From Stercorarius parasiticus (taxonomy: Eukaryota > Chordata > Aves > Charadriiformes > Stercorariidae): a stretch of 64,000 nucleotides of DNA. Positions 35,313 to 48,262 of the stretch are shown here, piece by piece. The stretch is taken from assembly GCA_013396915.1 (NCBI GenBank), contig VWZL01000729.1, positions 25,626 to 89,625 of the forward strand, given 5' to 3'. The notes beneath the pieces were generated by a model. That model ran no database searches and was not told the origin of the DNA. It worked only from the letters and a program-made list of their open reading frames with translations. The translations under genes were made by a program, and so were the position numbers. How positions within the stretch are numbered: position 1 is the first letter of the stretch; every line of letters begins with the position of its first letter.

Positions 35313-38300
35313 AGTTTGCTCGGCAGCAGCAATGCAGGAGCCACAGCAGGGGTACAAGCAGCTATTAAAAACCAAGCGTGAAGCACAACGCTGCATTCAC
35401 AAAGGCAGGTGTCCAAGTCAAGGCTATCCCCTTGTTCTGAGAGGTGTGATAACGAAGGATTTGGGAACAGGCCCCGAGGAAGCGTCCCCTTTGAGACTGC
35501 GCTAGCAGCTGCACACGCTCTGCAGCATTTTGGGGTTCCTGGGAGCAGAAGACTGACTTTTCTTCTCCAAAGACATAGCGTGATGTGGGCTGGGGGGAGA
35601 GAGCAAACACCCCAGTGCCACCTGCTCTGAGGCTTTCTCCTGCAACCTCTCCTCACCTAGGAACAGCCTCTAGGGATGAAAGTTGGGCTGGACTTACAGC
35701 TGTTCAGTTCTTCATCTGTTTGTGCCTCCATGCAGAGGAGCTCCGTCCCATCCCTGTCCCCTGAGCCCCAGCCTGGCACAGGAGAGTCTCTGTGCCCCCA
35801 GACACACCAGACCCTCTCCTGTTAGAGATGCCCCTGCAGGAAAGGGATGGAGAGGGACCTCAGGCCACTTGGACCACAGGGTACCACCAGAGCAGCTCAC
35901 CTCCATCACAGACTGGCACGTACACTCCAAATTCCCCAGCCCTTGCGAGCACTGAGAGTTCCACAATAGACAACCCTCGCACATTTTCACGGGCAGGCCT
36001 GGTGGTTTCCAAGACAAGTGTTTAAGTCCCACTATTTCAAGAAAAAAACACCACCGCAGTTCAGTACTTCCAAGAAAAGCTTGGCTGCTCCCGTCCCTAG
36101 CAGACAGGGTCACAGATGACGAGCGTGCAGACTCCAAACGTCACAAGCACAGTAATGGTGCTACGAGCATCCCTCTGCACCACAGGGATGAGGAGAACTC
36201 TGATCTACAAAGAACAGTGGAGGTATTTTCCCTCCCCCGCCCCTCAAGTATACATATAAATTTTAAAGAGAGATTTAAGCCTTTGTTCCTTTCAGGGGCA
36301 GAATTAACGCTCATCTTCATAAACTCCTGATCGCAACAAGCGTACATCTAGTACATACATATATATACGCGCTAGAGCAGAGCTAGATGCAATGCAAAAA
36401 GATGCAGAAGACACAATCAGAGCAATTTTGGTTTTATTCTTGCTCATGAATCAACCCTGATTTCCCATTCACGGCAGCCCCTGCACGACAGCTGTACACA
36501 ATGAGGCATCTGTCCTACCTTCAGCCATCAAACGAGCTGTCTCCCTAAATGGTAACGGTTTAGCCAGGGTTAGGAACAGGCAAGATCAGCAGGGAAAGTC
36601 TTCACTGCAGCAATGCTGCAGGAATAAAGAGATCGGCAGATCCGATGTGAACGTAGGAAGTGCTCAAACCAGTGCCAGATACTCACCGAGTTTAGTCAAA
36701 CGTGCACACAAGCTCTCCTTCCATCTGCTAAGCTTCAGTGAAGGCTTCCCTTTCAAAAAGCAAATGTTTTAAATATTAAATTGGGCCCGGGTACCCCCGC
36801 TGAGAAAGCGTGCTTAGATGTCAGCAGTAGCCTGTTGCAAATACGACCATATTTCCAGCATCAGTCTGGAAGAGAGACCACTGACAACGCACACAAACAC
36901 AGCCTCAGAAATAATTACTGGATTGGGAATGTGTAAGGGAATGCAAGCTTTGGCTTCTGGAATTATCCCCCGTGCGAGGAAAGCTTTCATTTTGCGTAGC
37001 AAAAGCCATCTGCAATGCAGATCTTACAGAGGGGAAAGAAAAAAAAACCCACCAAAAAAAAAAAAAAGTGACACACAAACCAAATGGTGGTTTATGTTAC
37101 CAGACGGAGCCAGAGATCCAACACGCTCTGCACCTTCAAACGCTCTGCGGAGCCGGAGCGGATCCGTGTCACCAGGCCAGCAGCCAGCCTGGCTCTCCAG
37201 AAATTAATTGCGAGCCACCATGTGCTCTCTAGCAGACTCATACAAGCACTAAGTGGTTGACGGGCACCCGGAGCTGTGGTCTCAGAGATGTCATCTAAGC
37301 GCTATCAGATCCACAGGCGTCTCCAAGACGCCAGATCAGCAATTAAATGGAGTGACAGCGGGAGCAGGGAACATCGCTGCTGCCCGGGCAGCAAGGCTGG
37401 AGACCATGACCTGCACAGGGCGTGAGCAACATGGGATTAATTACTCAGGTTTGGTGCTGAGAACTGATGTGCAGTTCCCTCTCTTGGCTGCAAGCTTTTC
37501 AGATGTAAGGCTTATAGCCTTCATGCCAAGGGAGGGCTGGATATTTGCGTTTTTTTTCCTTTCAAGAAATTCCCAAGTCGGCATCTGGCTACCGGCAACA
37601 CACCAACCACTTTGGGACACGAAATGCCAACTGCAGAAAGTGCAGCTGCTGCTGTGAGGATACACCCACCGAAACCCTCCCCGGGCTGCTCTCGGGAGCC
37701 GAGCGATGCAGCCCCACAGAGACTCAGACCCGCTCGAGTTCATGCCGCTGCCAGTTCCAATTAGCAACGGCACAGTGCTTTTACACCAGCTCTTTGCAGC
37801 AGCTTGCCAACGCCAGCCCAGTCCAAGCCCGGACTGCTGGCCAGCCCTTTATTTGCCGTTCAACACCCTGCCCTGCCTCACTCCACACTCTTCCTTCCAG
37901 CCCATCCTTTGGAAACCCATCAAATGCCTTTGGAAAAGCTGACTGCGCTCCTCCTGCTCACTGCCTCTTGTTCAGTGGCAATCTCCACTGAGCTGTGGCT
38001 CGCTCCTTTGGCACGGTGGCCAACTGCTGAACAGGCTAGCCCCCAAAAGCCATCACTGCCAGGGGTCTCCCCCAATCCCGTCCCCGCTTGCTCCTGCCAG
38101 CGGCCATCCATCCCTGCAAACAGGAACTCGCTTATAGCTTCCAGGTTTGGGTGTTGGCTCTGGAGCTGGATTTTCCATCTTCCCAAATCCAAAGAGCTTT
38201 TAGTTGAAGCATTTGGAAAAAAAAAAAAGTTTTGACTATTTCCATCCTCGGGCCCTCCCCTGAGCTGATGAAGGCATCTATTCCTCAGTGGATGCACTGT

Positions 38301-39418
38301 CTGCTCTCAATGCACAGGGGCCCCTTTGTTCAGGGATCAGAAGCCAAGGCAGGAGGGATGGAGGAGGCTGCAAGCTCCAGGAATGCACCTTCCCCTGCCT
38401 GACAGTGGTTATTTGAACTGACACCAACAGCAATCCCCCTGGGTGCACAGAGCCCATTCCTGCTGGGGTTTTGTTGGGTTTTTTTGGAAGACAGATGTTA
38501 CAGATGTTCAGAGCATGGTTACGCACGCTGGTCATTAATGCTTTTGAGCTCGAGTAAGAGCACTGGTCCGCTACAAAGAGGAGACATTAAATATGTCCTA
38601 CTGGATGCTGAGAGGCTTCTAGAAAACCAGGTGTCTGAAGCTTAAAAGGTTTTTAAATATCCTGACAAAGAACGGACTCTGCCTGTGAGCACAACCCATG
38701 TTGTTTGTTTGCATCCAGCTGCAGCTGACACTACCCAGACTTCATGTTTGCCAACTACCTCCCCCTCTGGCAGCTCCTGCATCCAAGACTAGAGCTGCTC
38801 CTTGGTCCAGGTACCTTGGCTTCAGGTTATAGACACCATCACACCACCCCTGTCCCACGCTCAGCTCCTTGCCATGCAAATAGACAGAGATTTTACTCCT
38901 GGTCTGCGTTTTCTAAGTCGTTTGCGTACAATCCCTTATACCTGTATCTTACAGGTCCCTCATGAGCTGTAGCTTCCAAGCACGATGAATGCAGCCATCA
39001 CGCTGGCTCCCTGTTTTTCCCCCCCCTGCATGATGACTAGAAAGATATCCCGTTGGATCTCCCTGATGGTAGCCAGGTGCAGCAGGATTCTCTCTGGCTG
39101 TGGATTCCCCAGGCATTACACACCTTATCTGGCTTCTTTAAGCATGCTCTGTAACATCCTCCTCCAAATTATTCAAATTCAAATCGTTATTGCCTCCACT
39201 ACATTATCAGCTTCTCAAGTTTTACAACCCAAGGCCCTAAAATTCCACTTTTCAGAGTTATTTATCATCCCTGACTCGCTGCCAATGTTTGTTCCCCAGT
39301 TTGCCCCTCTGCTTTGCTCTTTACCTGTTGCAGGACTGGCCAGTTGTCCAGGCACCGTTCCCACTGACTTTCAAAGCAGGCAAACCACACACAGCAGGGG
39401 GAGAAGGATGTCCCAGCA

Positions 39419-39456
39419 NNNNNNNNNNNNNNNNNNNNNNNNNNNNNNNNNNNNNN
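39419..39456. other. Assembly gap (38 N)
   Basis: The gap is flanked by CCCAGCA on the left and, just to the right, by repeated CCCAGCAGGGT (about 39466 and 39495), so a CCCAGCAGGG-type minisatellite may have collapsed here. Confidence 0.95.
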
Positions 39457-39718
39457 GAACTGGGACCCAGCAGGGTGTGAGGAGCCGAGTCTGTCCCAGC
39501 AGGGTCTCTGAGCCTGTCTCCCTGTGTCCGAGAGCCAGCAGTCCCCTGCCGTGGGGACCTGCCGTGGTCCCCATGCCACCCTAATCCTGACAAATGTCTC
39601 AGAGCTGGGCTGAGAACTGAGCCCAACCATCTGAGAGCCATGAGCTCACCACCTCCTGCAGAGGGGAGACCCCAGGCCATCCAGACTCCACCACCCAGAG
39701 CACTCTAATCATAATAAT

Positions 39719-39738
39719 ATATACACACACACACACAT
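39719..39738. repeat. AC dinucleotide repeat
   Basis: An ATATACACACACACACACAT stretch, about eight AC units, is likely length-polymorphic. Confidence 0.85.
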
Positions 39739-41600
39739 AATGACCACATGTTCATCTTAAGTCTTCTCTTTGGGAAGGGTAGAAGATAAAGCAGCCACAA
39801 CAGGCTGAAAACTCCCACGAAAGTCTCAAATCCAGCTTCTGTAGTATGCAAGTCACTTTGCTCTTTCCCCGCCACAGTCAACATTACCTGGTCAGACAGA
39901 GGGTTACAGCAGGAGAGAGATGGGAATTGTTTCCTGGTAGCTGAGAGGTGCCATGGTGGCTTTCAGTGCTGTCTGGGTGGTGAAACAGTGCTTTGCTCCG
40001 CACCAAAGGCGAGCTGGAGGAGTCCTAGATCAGCGTGTTCCTCAGCCAGGGGGAACATACCTCAGAGAGCTGGCGCAGGGATAGGGCTGAGGAGCCGAGG
40101 ATCCTCCCTGAACGTAAAGGCCAACTGAACACGAAAGCGGTTGTAAGGAAAGCAGCCGACTAGGCAAGTTTTGCTCGTTTTGTAACTGCACCTTCAGTGT
40201 GCCAAGCTAGACCGTAAAATCTCGAGGAAAGTCACAGCTATTCTCCTACAGAGTCTCCAAGAGAGGGAGGAGAGGGAAAGAAAAGCAGAGCATCTTCAGA
40301 AATGAACCCTTCCCCCCGTTAAGGCAGACACTGGGATGTACAAGCTCACATCAGGTCTCACTTCAGCGACGGGCCAAAGAACTACAGACTACCAGAAAAC
40401 ACAACAGAACGATCTCTGGCTAAAAATAGGCCAAGCTAATTAAGAAAACCTTGTTAAAAGGGCCGCCCAGCAGCAAGCATAACCTCTTCTTTCTTTACAA
40501 AGGGATGATCAATATTGACTGTCTCAGAAGCAGCAAATCCTCAAGATCACTTCAACGTGAGCAACTGCTCAGCTGGTGGGACTCAAAGAAACTCTCTCTG
40601 TACCCGATCTCGGGTTTCTTTTACGGCTGTTTAACGCTGTGCAATGTCAGCTCTGCCCTTCTTAGCCACTGTAATAAATACATATCAATCTCTTTCAAGT
40701 TTAATAAATAGGTATCCTAAAAGCTTTGTCCGGATCTGCTTTTTCCATTCAATTAATATAACACAATCCCAGAGCAATGAATTATTGAAGAGAAATACAA
40801 GCCAGAGCTTTCACAAACACACTCTACTCCAATAGCAATTTATTACAAATTAATAGCCTGCTGCATTTCCTCCTGCAGCAGGAGAACTGGCAATGAGGCT
40901 ACACCAGCCACCAAAACTTCCAAGCTGCCAGAAAACCCTGCAGTCCCAAGCACAAATAAACTGGGGGGAGGAGCGGGGAGGAAAAGGAGGGATGGATGAC
41001 CGAGAAAAAGAGAAATCACTTCTACCTTGGGGGTTTTCTACTCATGAAACGACATGGTTCACACAGGAACAATCAGTCTTTCCACATCCTTGCTTGTATT
41101 GGCGCTGGGAAGCATGCTCGGTGCACAGGGCTACCAACGTGGCACACATTTATTGCTGCACGAAAGCAACGCTGAAGTTTAAAACAAGCATTACCGTAAG
41201 CAGAATTGATTAACGTGTGTGATAATTCCCCTTGGCACATTTAAAATTATATCCGCTCAGCAGGAGGCTTTCAATATTTTTCACACCCTGTCCTTACCAC
41301 CACACTCACCCCAAAACAACCCTCTAACACTCATATTAATATGAGAGGAATCCCAAATTGAAATAAAAAATACCATACCATTTCAAATGCCAACCATCCG
41401 GAAAGATGCTTCCCATTTCAGCACACCATTGCTCTGCAAGCACTTGCAACAAGCCCATCAAGAGCAACACGGGGATCACTGGGGGCCTGTTTAGAGATTC
41501 CCTACCTGTCAGTGAATTCAAAGCTCTCATTTAATGTGCTTCTTGCTAGAAATCACCTGAGCACGTTGATCCTCCAAATAGTTGTGAGTGAAGGCAAATG

Positions 41601-41930
41601 CTCTTGACAACTCCCTAAAAGGAGGGTGGAGCCAGGGGGGGTCGGGCTCTTCTCCCAAGAACAGGCAATGGGACAAGAGGGAACGGCCTCAAGTTGCACC
41701 AGGGGAGATTTAGGATGGATATTAGGAAAAAATTTTACACGGAAAGGGTTGTCAAGCATTGAAACAGGCTGCCCAGGGAAGTGGTGGAGTCACCATCCCT
41801 GGAGGGATTTTGATGGGAAAACATAGTGCTTTGAGATATGATTTAGTGCTGGTTTTTGTCAGTGTTGGGTTGATGGTTGGACTCCATCTGAAAGGTCCCT
41901 TCCAACCAAGGCAATTCTATGGTTCTATGA
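41601..41930 (+). mobile_element. CR1 LINE 3' fragment
   Basis: The plus strand includes GGAGGGTGGAGCCAGGGGGG, GAACGGCCTCAAGTTGCACC and GATATTAGGAAAAAATTTTA. It ends CAATTCTATGGTTCTATGA, a typical CR1 3' tail. It lies about 420 bases from the donor of the EF-hand 2 exon. Confidence 0.92.
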
Positions 41931-42353
41931 TCAGCGCCCAGCATTCAGATGATGTTACACTTGATGGCAGACAGACAGACATGTCCAGCAGCATGTCAGC
42001 CAAGAGCCACCCCAAGCAGCAAACCCTCACAAAACAACAGGTGAGAGCAGGCACCAAACCAAAAGGAATTTCCCCTCGATGGCTTTTCTGTTTCCAAGGT
42101 ACGTTTCGGAAGGAACTTTCCTGATAAACAGGATAACATGCAACCACCACCACAACTGCTGTACCGCCTTTATTATCTCCATAATTAAACACACCCGGGG
42201 TCTCCCCTCATCTTCCTCCCAAGACAGAGCAGTGACTTTCAGAAAACCAAATCCAGCTTGTTCTCCCCGAGCAACTTCTCAGCTCGGTGAACCCCTGTGG
42301 CGTTGAAATTCGGTGCCTCCCGGTCCTCCCTCACAGCACGGCAGCAAACTCAC

Positions 42354-42447
42354 CTCCATTTTTGATCGCTCTGATCCCCCGATGGAAATCTTCGAAGCTG
42401 ATGACGCCAAGTCCGCTCGGATCGAGGTATTTTGTTAGGTCCTTTAC
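42354..42447 (-). CDS. RAB11FIP3: RAB11FIP3 exon: EF-hand 2 (degenerate loop)
   Basis: This is a 94-base exon with acceptor TTTTGTGCTTGCAG|GTAAAG and donor GGAG|GTGAGT. It starts in phase 0 and ends in phase 1. It encodes VKDLTKYLDPSGLGVISFED, then FHRGIRAIKNG. The second EF-hand loop is DPSGLGVISFED. It keeps Asp at position 1 and Ser at 3, but has Leu at 5, Val at 7 and Asp instead of Glu at 12, so calcium binding is doubtful. From memory the loop is the same in human FIP3, so the degeneracy is a family trait rather than local decay. Together with the preceding exon it completes the paired EF-hand module. Exons 2 and 3 together are 186 bases and could be skipped in frame. Confidence 0.95.
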
Positions 42448-42767
42448 CTGCAAGCACAAAAGCAGCGTTACCCACAGAGCCCTTTGGGGAAATGGCATCT
42501 TCCATCAGAGAAACACCTGCTGACAAATTTCTCCTCCTTACGCGAAAAAGATTTGAGCTAATACCAGTGAATTTCTTAAATTGACACCAAACTGCGGCTG
42601 TTCTCCTTGAAGAGAACATAAGTAATCAGTGCAGAGGGGTTAATTAGTATTGGCTGGTGCTGAAACTATTGCTTAGTCTTGAAACATAGGTTAGAGCAGC
42701 ATTTCTTGCAATGTGGCTCTTCTCTGCCAGGGATCTGTTTATTTTTATGTTTTTTAAAGAGGTCCTA

Positions 42768-42821
42768 TCTTAATTGGGAAAGCTCAGTAATAGGCTGCCC
42801 AGTAGGAGGGCCCAATTAAGA
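42768..42821. promoter_or_regulatory. 11-base inverted repeat with homeodomain-type cores
   Basis: TCTTAATTGGG (42768-42778) and CCCAATTAAGA (42811-42821) are exact reverse complements with a 32-base spacer. The TAATTG/CAATTA cores resemble homeodomain sites. The repeat lies about 330 bases upstream of the EF-hand 2 exon in the transcript. Confidence 0.3.
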
Positions 42822-43413
42822 GAATTCAGTGGTAATGAACTGCTTCACGTTACAAATTTAGGCCGTATAATTGAAATATTTTCACAATTAGACAATGCCC
42901 GAGGGGGAAGGAATCACATCAGCTAGTGAGGATTAGGATGCGGGCGCCGGCGCAGGCACACACATGGAACAAGGGACGTTTGCGAGACCTGGCGAGGACA
43001 ATCTGTGCACTCCAGGCAGAACAGGCCACAGTTTGGGGGCAAAACCAAAGTCATTCTTCAGGGTCCAAACAAAACCTTTGAAAAAGTGCATTTGGTTCCC
43101 TCCTTCCAGGCTGCCCCAAACCTGCCCTTCAGAAAAGCCTTTACACCACTGATGCTTCTCAAGCTAGGACAATCAGGCAGCTTTTCTGCTTTAAAAAGAA
43201 AAAAAAAAAAACACAAACCCTCATTTTAAGAGATACTGAGGCACCTTTGTGTATTTTAGAGCCACCTCCTTCAGCTCAGAAGCAAGCCCAGGAGAGAGCA
43301 GGGTGTAAGAGGTAAAATTAGCTCCGTACTCAAAGGCTGTCCCGTACCACTGCCCTGGCCCTGCCAAACACATCGACCTCTCCTCCTCCTCTTCCTCCTC
43401 CAGAGCTGAGGCA

Positions 43414-43489
43414 CAGGAGAAGCCTTCAGGTGGTGTGCACTGCTGGATTTGCAGGAGAAGCCTTCAGGTGGTGTGCACTGCTGGATTTG
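43414..43489. repeat. Perfect two-copy 38-base tandem duplication
   Basis: The unit beginning CAGGAGAAGCCTTCAGGTGG and ending CTGCTGGATTTG occurs at 43414-43451 and again at 43452-43489 with no internal difference. The lack of mismatches suggests a recent duplication or an assembly artefact. Confidence 0.9.
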
Positions 43490-44254
43490 TTCAGCTCTCA
43501 TGAGCACAACCAGTTGTGTTTTGACTCACTGAGGCGATCTCTTGGGTTTGGTTTGTTCTTGGGAAAAAAAAAAAGAAGAGATGGCAACTCACCAAACCTC
43601 TCCTTCCAGGGAAGGACACCTCCCACCTAAGAGGAGACTTAACATCTAAGGGCGAGGGGGACAAAGGACCGCAGTCGTGGTGCTCAGAGCCGCCTGACTC
43701 ATGCAGCAGCAGGGGGCTTGGTTTGCCTCCTTGGTTTTGTTTTTCTTAAACCCAGGTCTGTGTTTATACAGGAAAATCATGTCTACCACACCCAGAGCTG
43801 TTCACCCGCGTGTCCGCGTAGTTCCCAACACCATGGGGGGAGGCAGGAGATGGCTCTGCTCTGGACATCCCACCTCATCGCAGCAGCGGTGAGGTGACCA
43901 CCATGGAGGGGACCACAGGGCTGAGACCATAAAAAAAACAAAACACCCCACAAGGGAACACTTGCCACAAGAGAACCCCCCATGGTCCAGCATGGCACAG
44001 GCTTGCCTGCCTGCCGACTTACACCATCATGAACAGGGAGAAGGCAACACAAGCACCTTTGCCAGTTTTCTGGGGGACTTTTTTGGCAGACAGATAACAA
44101 AACTGCTGAACTCACACCATTGACTTGGATGAGTCAGGCTTCTTGTACATTAAACAAAGGTATTTTAGACTAATAAAAACAACTCTCAGGAATGTGTCGG
44201 TTCCAGTTAATGCATCTGGCAGCTTCTTTGAGTTCAAAAGCTGTAGCTTAATTT

Positions 44255-44276
44255 GTTATCTGTCTATATAGATAAC
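44255..44276. promoter_or_regulatory. Inverted pair of GATA-type motifs
   Basis: GTTATCT (44255-44261) and AGATAAC (44270-44276) form an inverted pair with an 8-base spacer. Each arm is a GATA site. Another TTGATAAC lies at about 44305. The surrounding 44100-44340 is AT-rich and repeat-free. Enhancer activity is inferred, not shown. Confidence 0.3.
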
Positions 44277-47200
44277 AGAAATGCAAGTGACATTTAATGA
44301 GATTTGATAACCCTAGAAGTGATTATCGTAACACACTGAAGATCCAGCAACGGTGACACATGGGACATGCCAGGCAGGGCAGCTGTGAGCCCTCGTGCCA
44401 ATGCCCCAGCAAGGCACTTCTCTCGGGGAAAAAAAAGAGACAGAGCAGCTAGAGAAGCATTTTGCTTATGCAAAAAAAGCTGCCTATGTATTTAAATTAA
44501 GCTGCAAGCAGGGGGAAACGAGTGGAAATGTTTCTTAAAACTTCCCAACCCTGACATTACGGATGCAAACAAACAAAAGCCACGCAACTGATGAAGCTCA
44601 AGCCCACAGTAGTACGTCCGTGCTGACCCAAACCCGCCTGTATTTGCCATCCAGGCTTAAGAAGAACTCCGATCATTAAATGACCGACTGAGCCAGCGTC
44701 GCCAGACTGAGTATGAGTGGCCACTGACACTCAGCAGAGCTCACAACACTCAGAAGACAAGACCACCAGCACTGCCTGCCTGGTCCCCCCGAGTCTGTGC
44801 AAGAACCTGCCCAGGGAGCCAGAGGCTGTGTCCAGCGTCCCCCAGTGAGGGACACGGGGATGCTGGGGGGGACATCCCTGCCCAGGCCCTTTAGTGCCCA
44901 CAAGGGTCTGAATCTGCCTCCACCGCCTCCGGGGCTACTCCTGAAGCTCACTCCCTGCTCCGTACAAAAGCATGGGGAACAGCCAACGACAGCTCCAGCA
45001 TCTCGCTCCCCGGTTGTAACTGCCAGTTTTCTCCATTTCAATGGCTACGCTAAAAAACCTACCTTATTAGGACAGCTGGAAAAAAACCTGGAGAATTACG
45101 GCTCAAACAGTTTTAGATTAGCAAATCTTGGCAGTTCTGAAGTCACACATTTGTTGCTTTTAGCTGAAGGCTAATCTGCAAGAGTGGAGTAGTTAACACC
45201 GCACTCCTATTAGCACAAAAGCAGAAGTTAACACTCTACCAAAATTCAGTGTTCAGCTAAACACAGGCAGATACAAACCACACTCACGGGGAGGTACCTT
45301 CTTTTGTCCAGCAAGAAATAGCCAAAATAAAGGTTTTGCTTAATATGTTTGTAGCTGGTTATAAACTTTTCTCAAAGACGAGCTAGCAGCTAGAAATACA
45401 GAGCATTAAAGAGTCAGAGAGGATGACACGGTTTAAATAGCTGATATAAATCCTGGTAGAAAGTGAGAGGTTTAAACCACCCTAAGTCAACCTATCTTAA
45501 GCTGAGCACAGGCACAAGCCTGCAGGAGCAGAACTGGTGAGAGTTGCCGAAGGGGCCGTGCTCACCCCTGGCGCCGGGGACAGGGCACAGCCTGGACTGA
45601 TGCTGGGACAAGCTCCTGGCACGAATCCGTAAGGGATTTCTCCTGGTAAGGGTCATGGAGAGGGAAGCAGCTTGGGGAGGAGGAGGGAAGTCATGTCGAC
45701 AACAGAACAAGAACTACTCATTGCACCAACCCCACCACCACGTCGCCTTCTGTATTAAAGAGCTCTGCGTGCGGGCAGGGCATTTCGCCTTCCAAACCCA
45801 ACAAGATTTGCTGCCAACCAACACCCGTCTCCAACAGCCCTGTCCGAGCACGTACGCCAGCACCATGCCCTACTGCCGTACCGGCTGCTTGCAGCTTCCC
45901 CATGATCCTGAGCACAAAAGGAGCTTCCTTGCTTCGACACAGTGAAATCAGTTCAGTAAGCGATTTGGAGCCTCAGCTAAGCCAATGGTGACAACTCCAA
46001 ATTAACACGAAGGCTCGGCAGCCACACAATGAAAGGTTCCCAGGGAGGTGAGGGATCCCCCTGCTATAAGTGGCCCTGTTAAGCAGGCTGGAGGAAAAGG
46101 AAGCTCCAAGCCTTTTTCTCTTTACCTTATGGATGCTCCACGTCTCTACCACGTAGCAGCTGGATTCAGCAGAACAACATATCCACTGTGCTTGTCTGAA
46201 GCGTTGATCTCCGGAGGAAGGGAGGGCGGGCCAGACGGCACCTCCTTGTAACCCCTGAGCCTGCCAGAAGTTTTCCTTCCTATTCTAGCAGAGACTGGGG
46301 CCGAATCAGCTTTCAAACAGAAATTCTTCTAAGGGGTGAAACAAGGGTGGGAGTCTTCCAGTGGCCAGAGCAGTCAGGCACCCAAAAGGGAAGAGTCAGC
46401 AGAGCTCAGCTCCTGCAGTCATATGGTATCTGATATGGATGATGCTTCCAGCCTGGCCAAAACCAGGGCCACCTCCTGTCCTCCGCACAAGCTCATTATT
46501 TGATGACACCATGGTGAGACTAATAAGGCAGCATTTCAGTACTGCTTTACTCTACACAGACTCTGGAAGCAAATCCAAAGGAGACAGAGATGAGGAATCC
46601 ATACTGACGTATTCCTGATATAATACCCCGAAATCCTCGAGGCAAGACAGCAAGCAGCTCCCACCGAGAACTTGTGCACCCGCAGTCTCACACATACTGC
46701 GAGAAGCAAAGACAGGTGCTTTTGCCTTGAAGCTGCTCCCTCCTTTCCTTGGAAAGGATTTGGCGTGTGATCTCTGTCTTCTGAGTAATAGGACAAGCGC
46801 CAAGGTAAGTCATGGGAAACCGAGCGAGGGTGAAGATCTGCTCAGCTTAACAGATGACTCCTACTCTCAGGCCCCCAAAGGGACCAACCACACAGATTAT
46901 GTGTAAAAAGAACCTAGAGAGCCGTTAAAAAGACACCAAAAGGCCTGTCCAGATAAGGAATAACATGCCAGAGACTCACCAAGAGCCTGGTTGAACTGGC
47001 CACCTGGCTCAGCATATTTTGACTACTTGAGCAGTCAACAGGGACAGACCAGCCCATCCCGGAAAAAGTCCACAAAACCACTAAGCCCAGTCTAGCTTCT
47101 GACTGGGTGGCACAGCATGCTTATTGCTGGCTGGGTCTTGATTTTAGCCCAAAACATCAGATGAACCATTAATACAACCACCAGAAGAAGACATTCATCA

Positions 47201-47587
47201 GGGAAGTTGTTGCCATTGGCCTGATGGCAGCAGCCAACACTGGCCAGGGACTTGCAAAAAGCAGCAGCTACCTGGGAGCAGTTCATAACACTTATTAAAA
47301 AACTATTTCTACAGAGAGGCAAAAGCTTAGCCTAAAAAGTAAGCATTGAGGCACTCAGACTGGAGCTTTGAAAGCAGCGCGAGGGCGGGTTGGGTCCCCC
47401 TGCCTTGGGCAGGCATTCCAGCAACAAGGTTGTGGTGGGCAGAGAAAATACGTGGTTGCACATGTACATCCCGGCCAGCTTCGATTACCAGTCCCTCTGC
47501 CTCCGACTGCCAGGTTCGGCAAGCTGGGCTGCGTACACAAACCCCCTTGACATGAACATGCAGCTGCCCAAGCACAAATCCAGGCTG

Positions 47588-48262
47588 GATGGAGAGCAAC
47601 CCTGAGAAGGGCTTGGGGGTGCTGGTGGATGAGAAGATCAACATTCACCAGCAACGTGAGCCGACAGGACAGAAACCCCACACAGCCTGGGCTGCATCCC
47701 CAGCAGCGTGGGCAGCAGGGCGAGGGGGGGATTCTGCCCCTCTGCTCCGCTCTAGGGAGACCCCCCTGCAGTGCTGCCTCCAGCTCTGGGGCACCAACAG
47801 CAGAAGGAGACGGAGCTGTTGGAGCGGGGCCAGAGGAGGCCCCGGAGATGCTGGGAGGGCTGGAGCCCCTCTGCTGTGAGGACAGGCTGAGAGAGTTGGG
47901 GGGGTTCAGCCTGGAGAAGAGAAGGCTCCGGGGAGACCTTCCAGTCCCTAAAGGGGCTCCAGGAAAGCTGTGGAGGGACTCTGGATCAGGAAGGGGAGCC
48001 ACGGGACAAGGGGGAACGGTTTTACACTGCAAGAGGAGAGAGTTAGATGAGATCTGGGGAAGAACTTCTTTGCCGTGAGGGTGGTGAGCCCCTGGCCCAG
48101 GTTGCCCAGAGAAGCTGTGGCTGCCCCATCCCTGGAGGTGTTCAAGGCCGGGTTGGATGGGGCTTGGGGCAACCTGGTCTGGTGGGAAGTGTCCCTGCCC
48201 AAGGCAGGGGGTGGCACTGGGTGGTCTTTAAGGTCCTTTCCAACCTATTCTGTGATTCTATG
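47588..48262 (+). mobile_element. CR1 LINE 3' fragment (longest in the window)
   Basis: The 5' part encodes NPEKGLGVLVDEKINIHQQ, from the CR1 reverse transcriptase C-terminal region. It continues through CAGTGCTGCCTCCAGCTCTG and [20 protein letters not shown] to the tail TATTCTGTGATTCTATGT. It is the only CR1 seen in intron 1. The preceding 240 bases (47344-47587) are not recognisable as CR1 and remain unassigned. Confidence 0.92.

Larger units (their letters stand above)
21870..42353 (-). other. RAB11FIP3: RAB11FIP3 intron 2
   Basis: This is a 20,484-base phase 1 intron. It contains an A-run followed by TA repeats (22380-22409), six CR1 fragments, a solo LTR (31878-32510), a C-rich imperfect repeat with one N (35228-35312), an N gap (39419-39456) and an AC dinucleotide repeat (39719-39738). 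The stretches 22410-25514, 26653-29248, 32906-35227 and 35313-39418 hold no feature I can support. The GC-rich part 23400-24400 is open in several frames on both strands, which points to few stop codons rather than coding. Confidence 0.9.
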
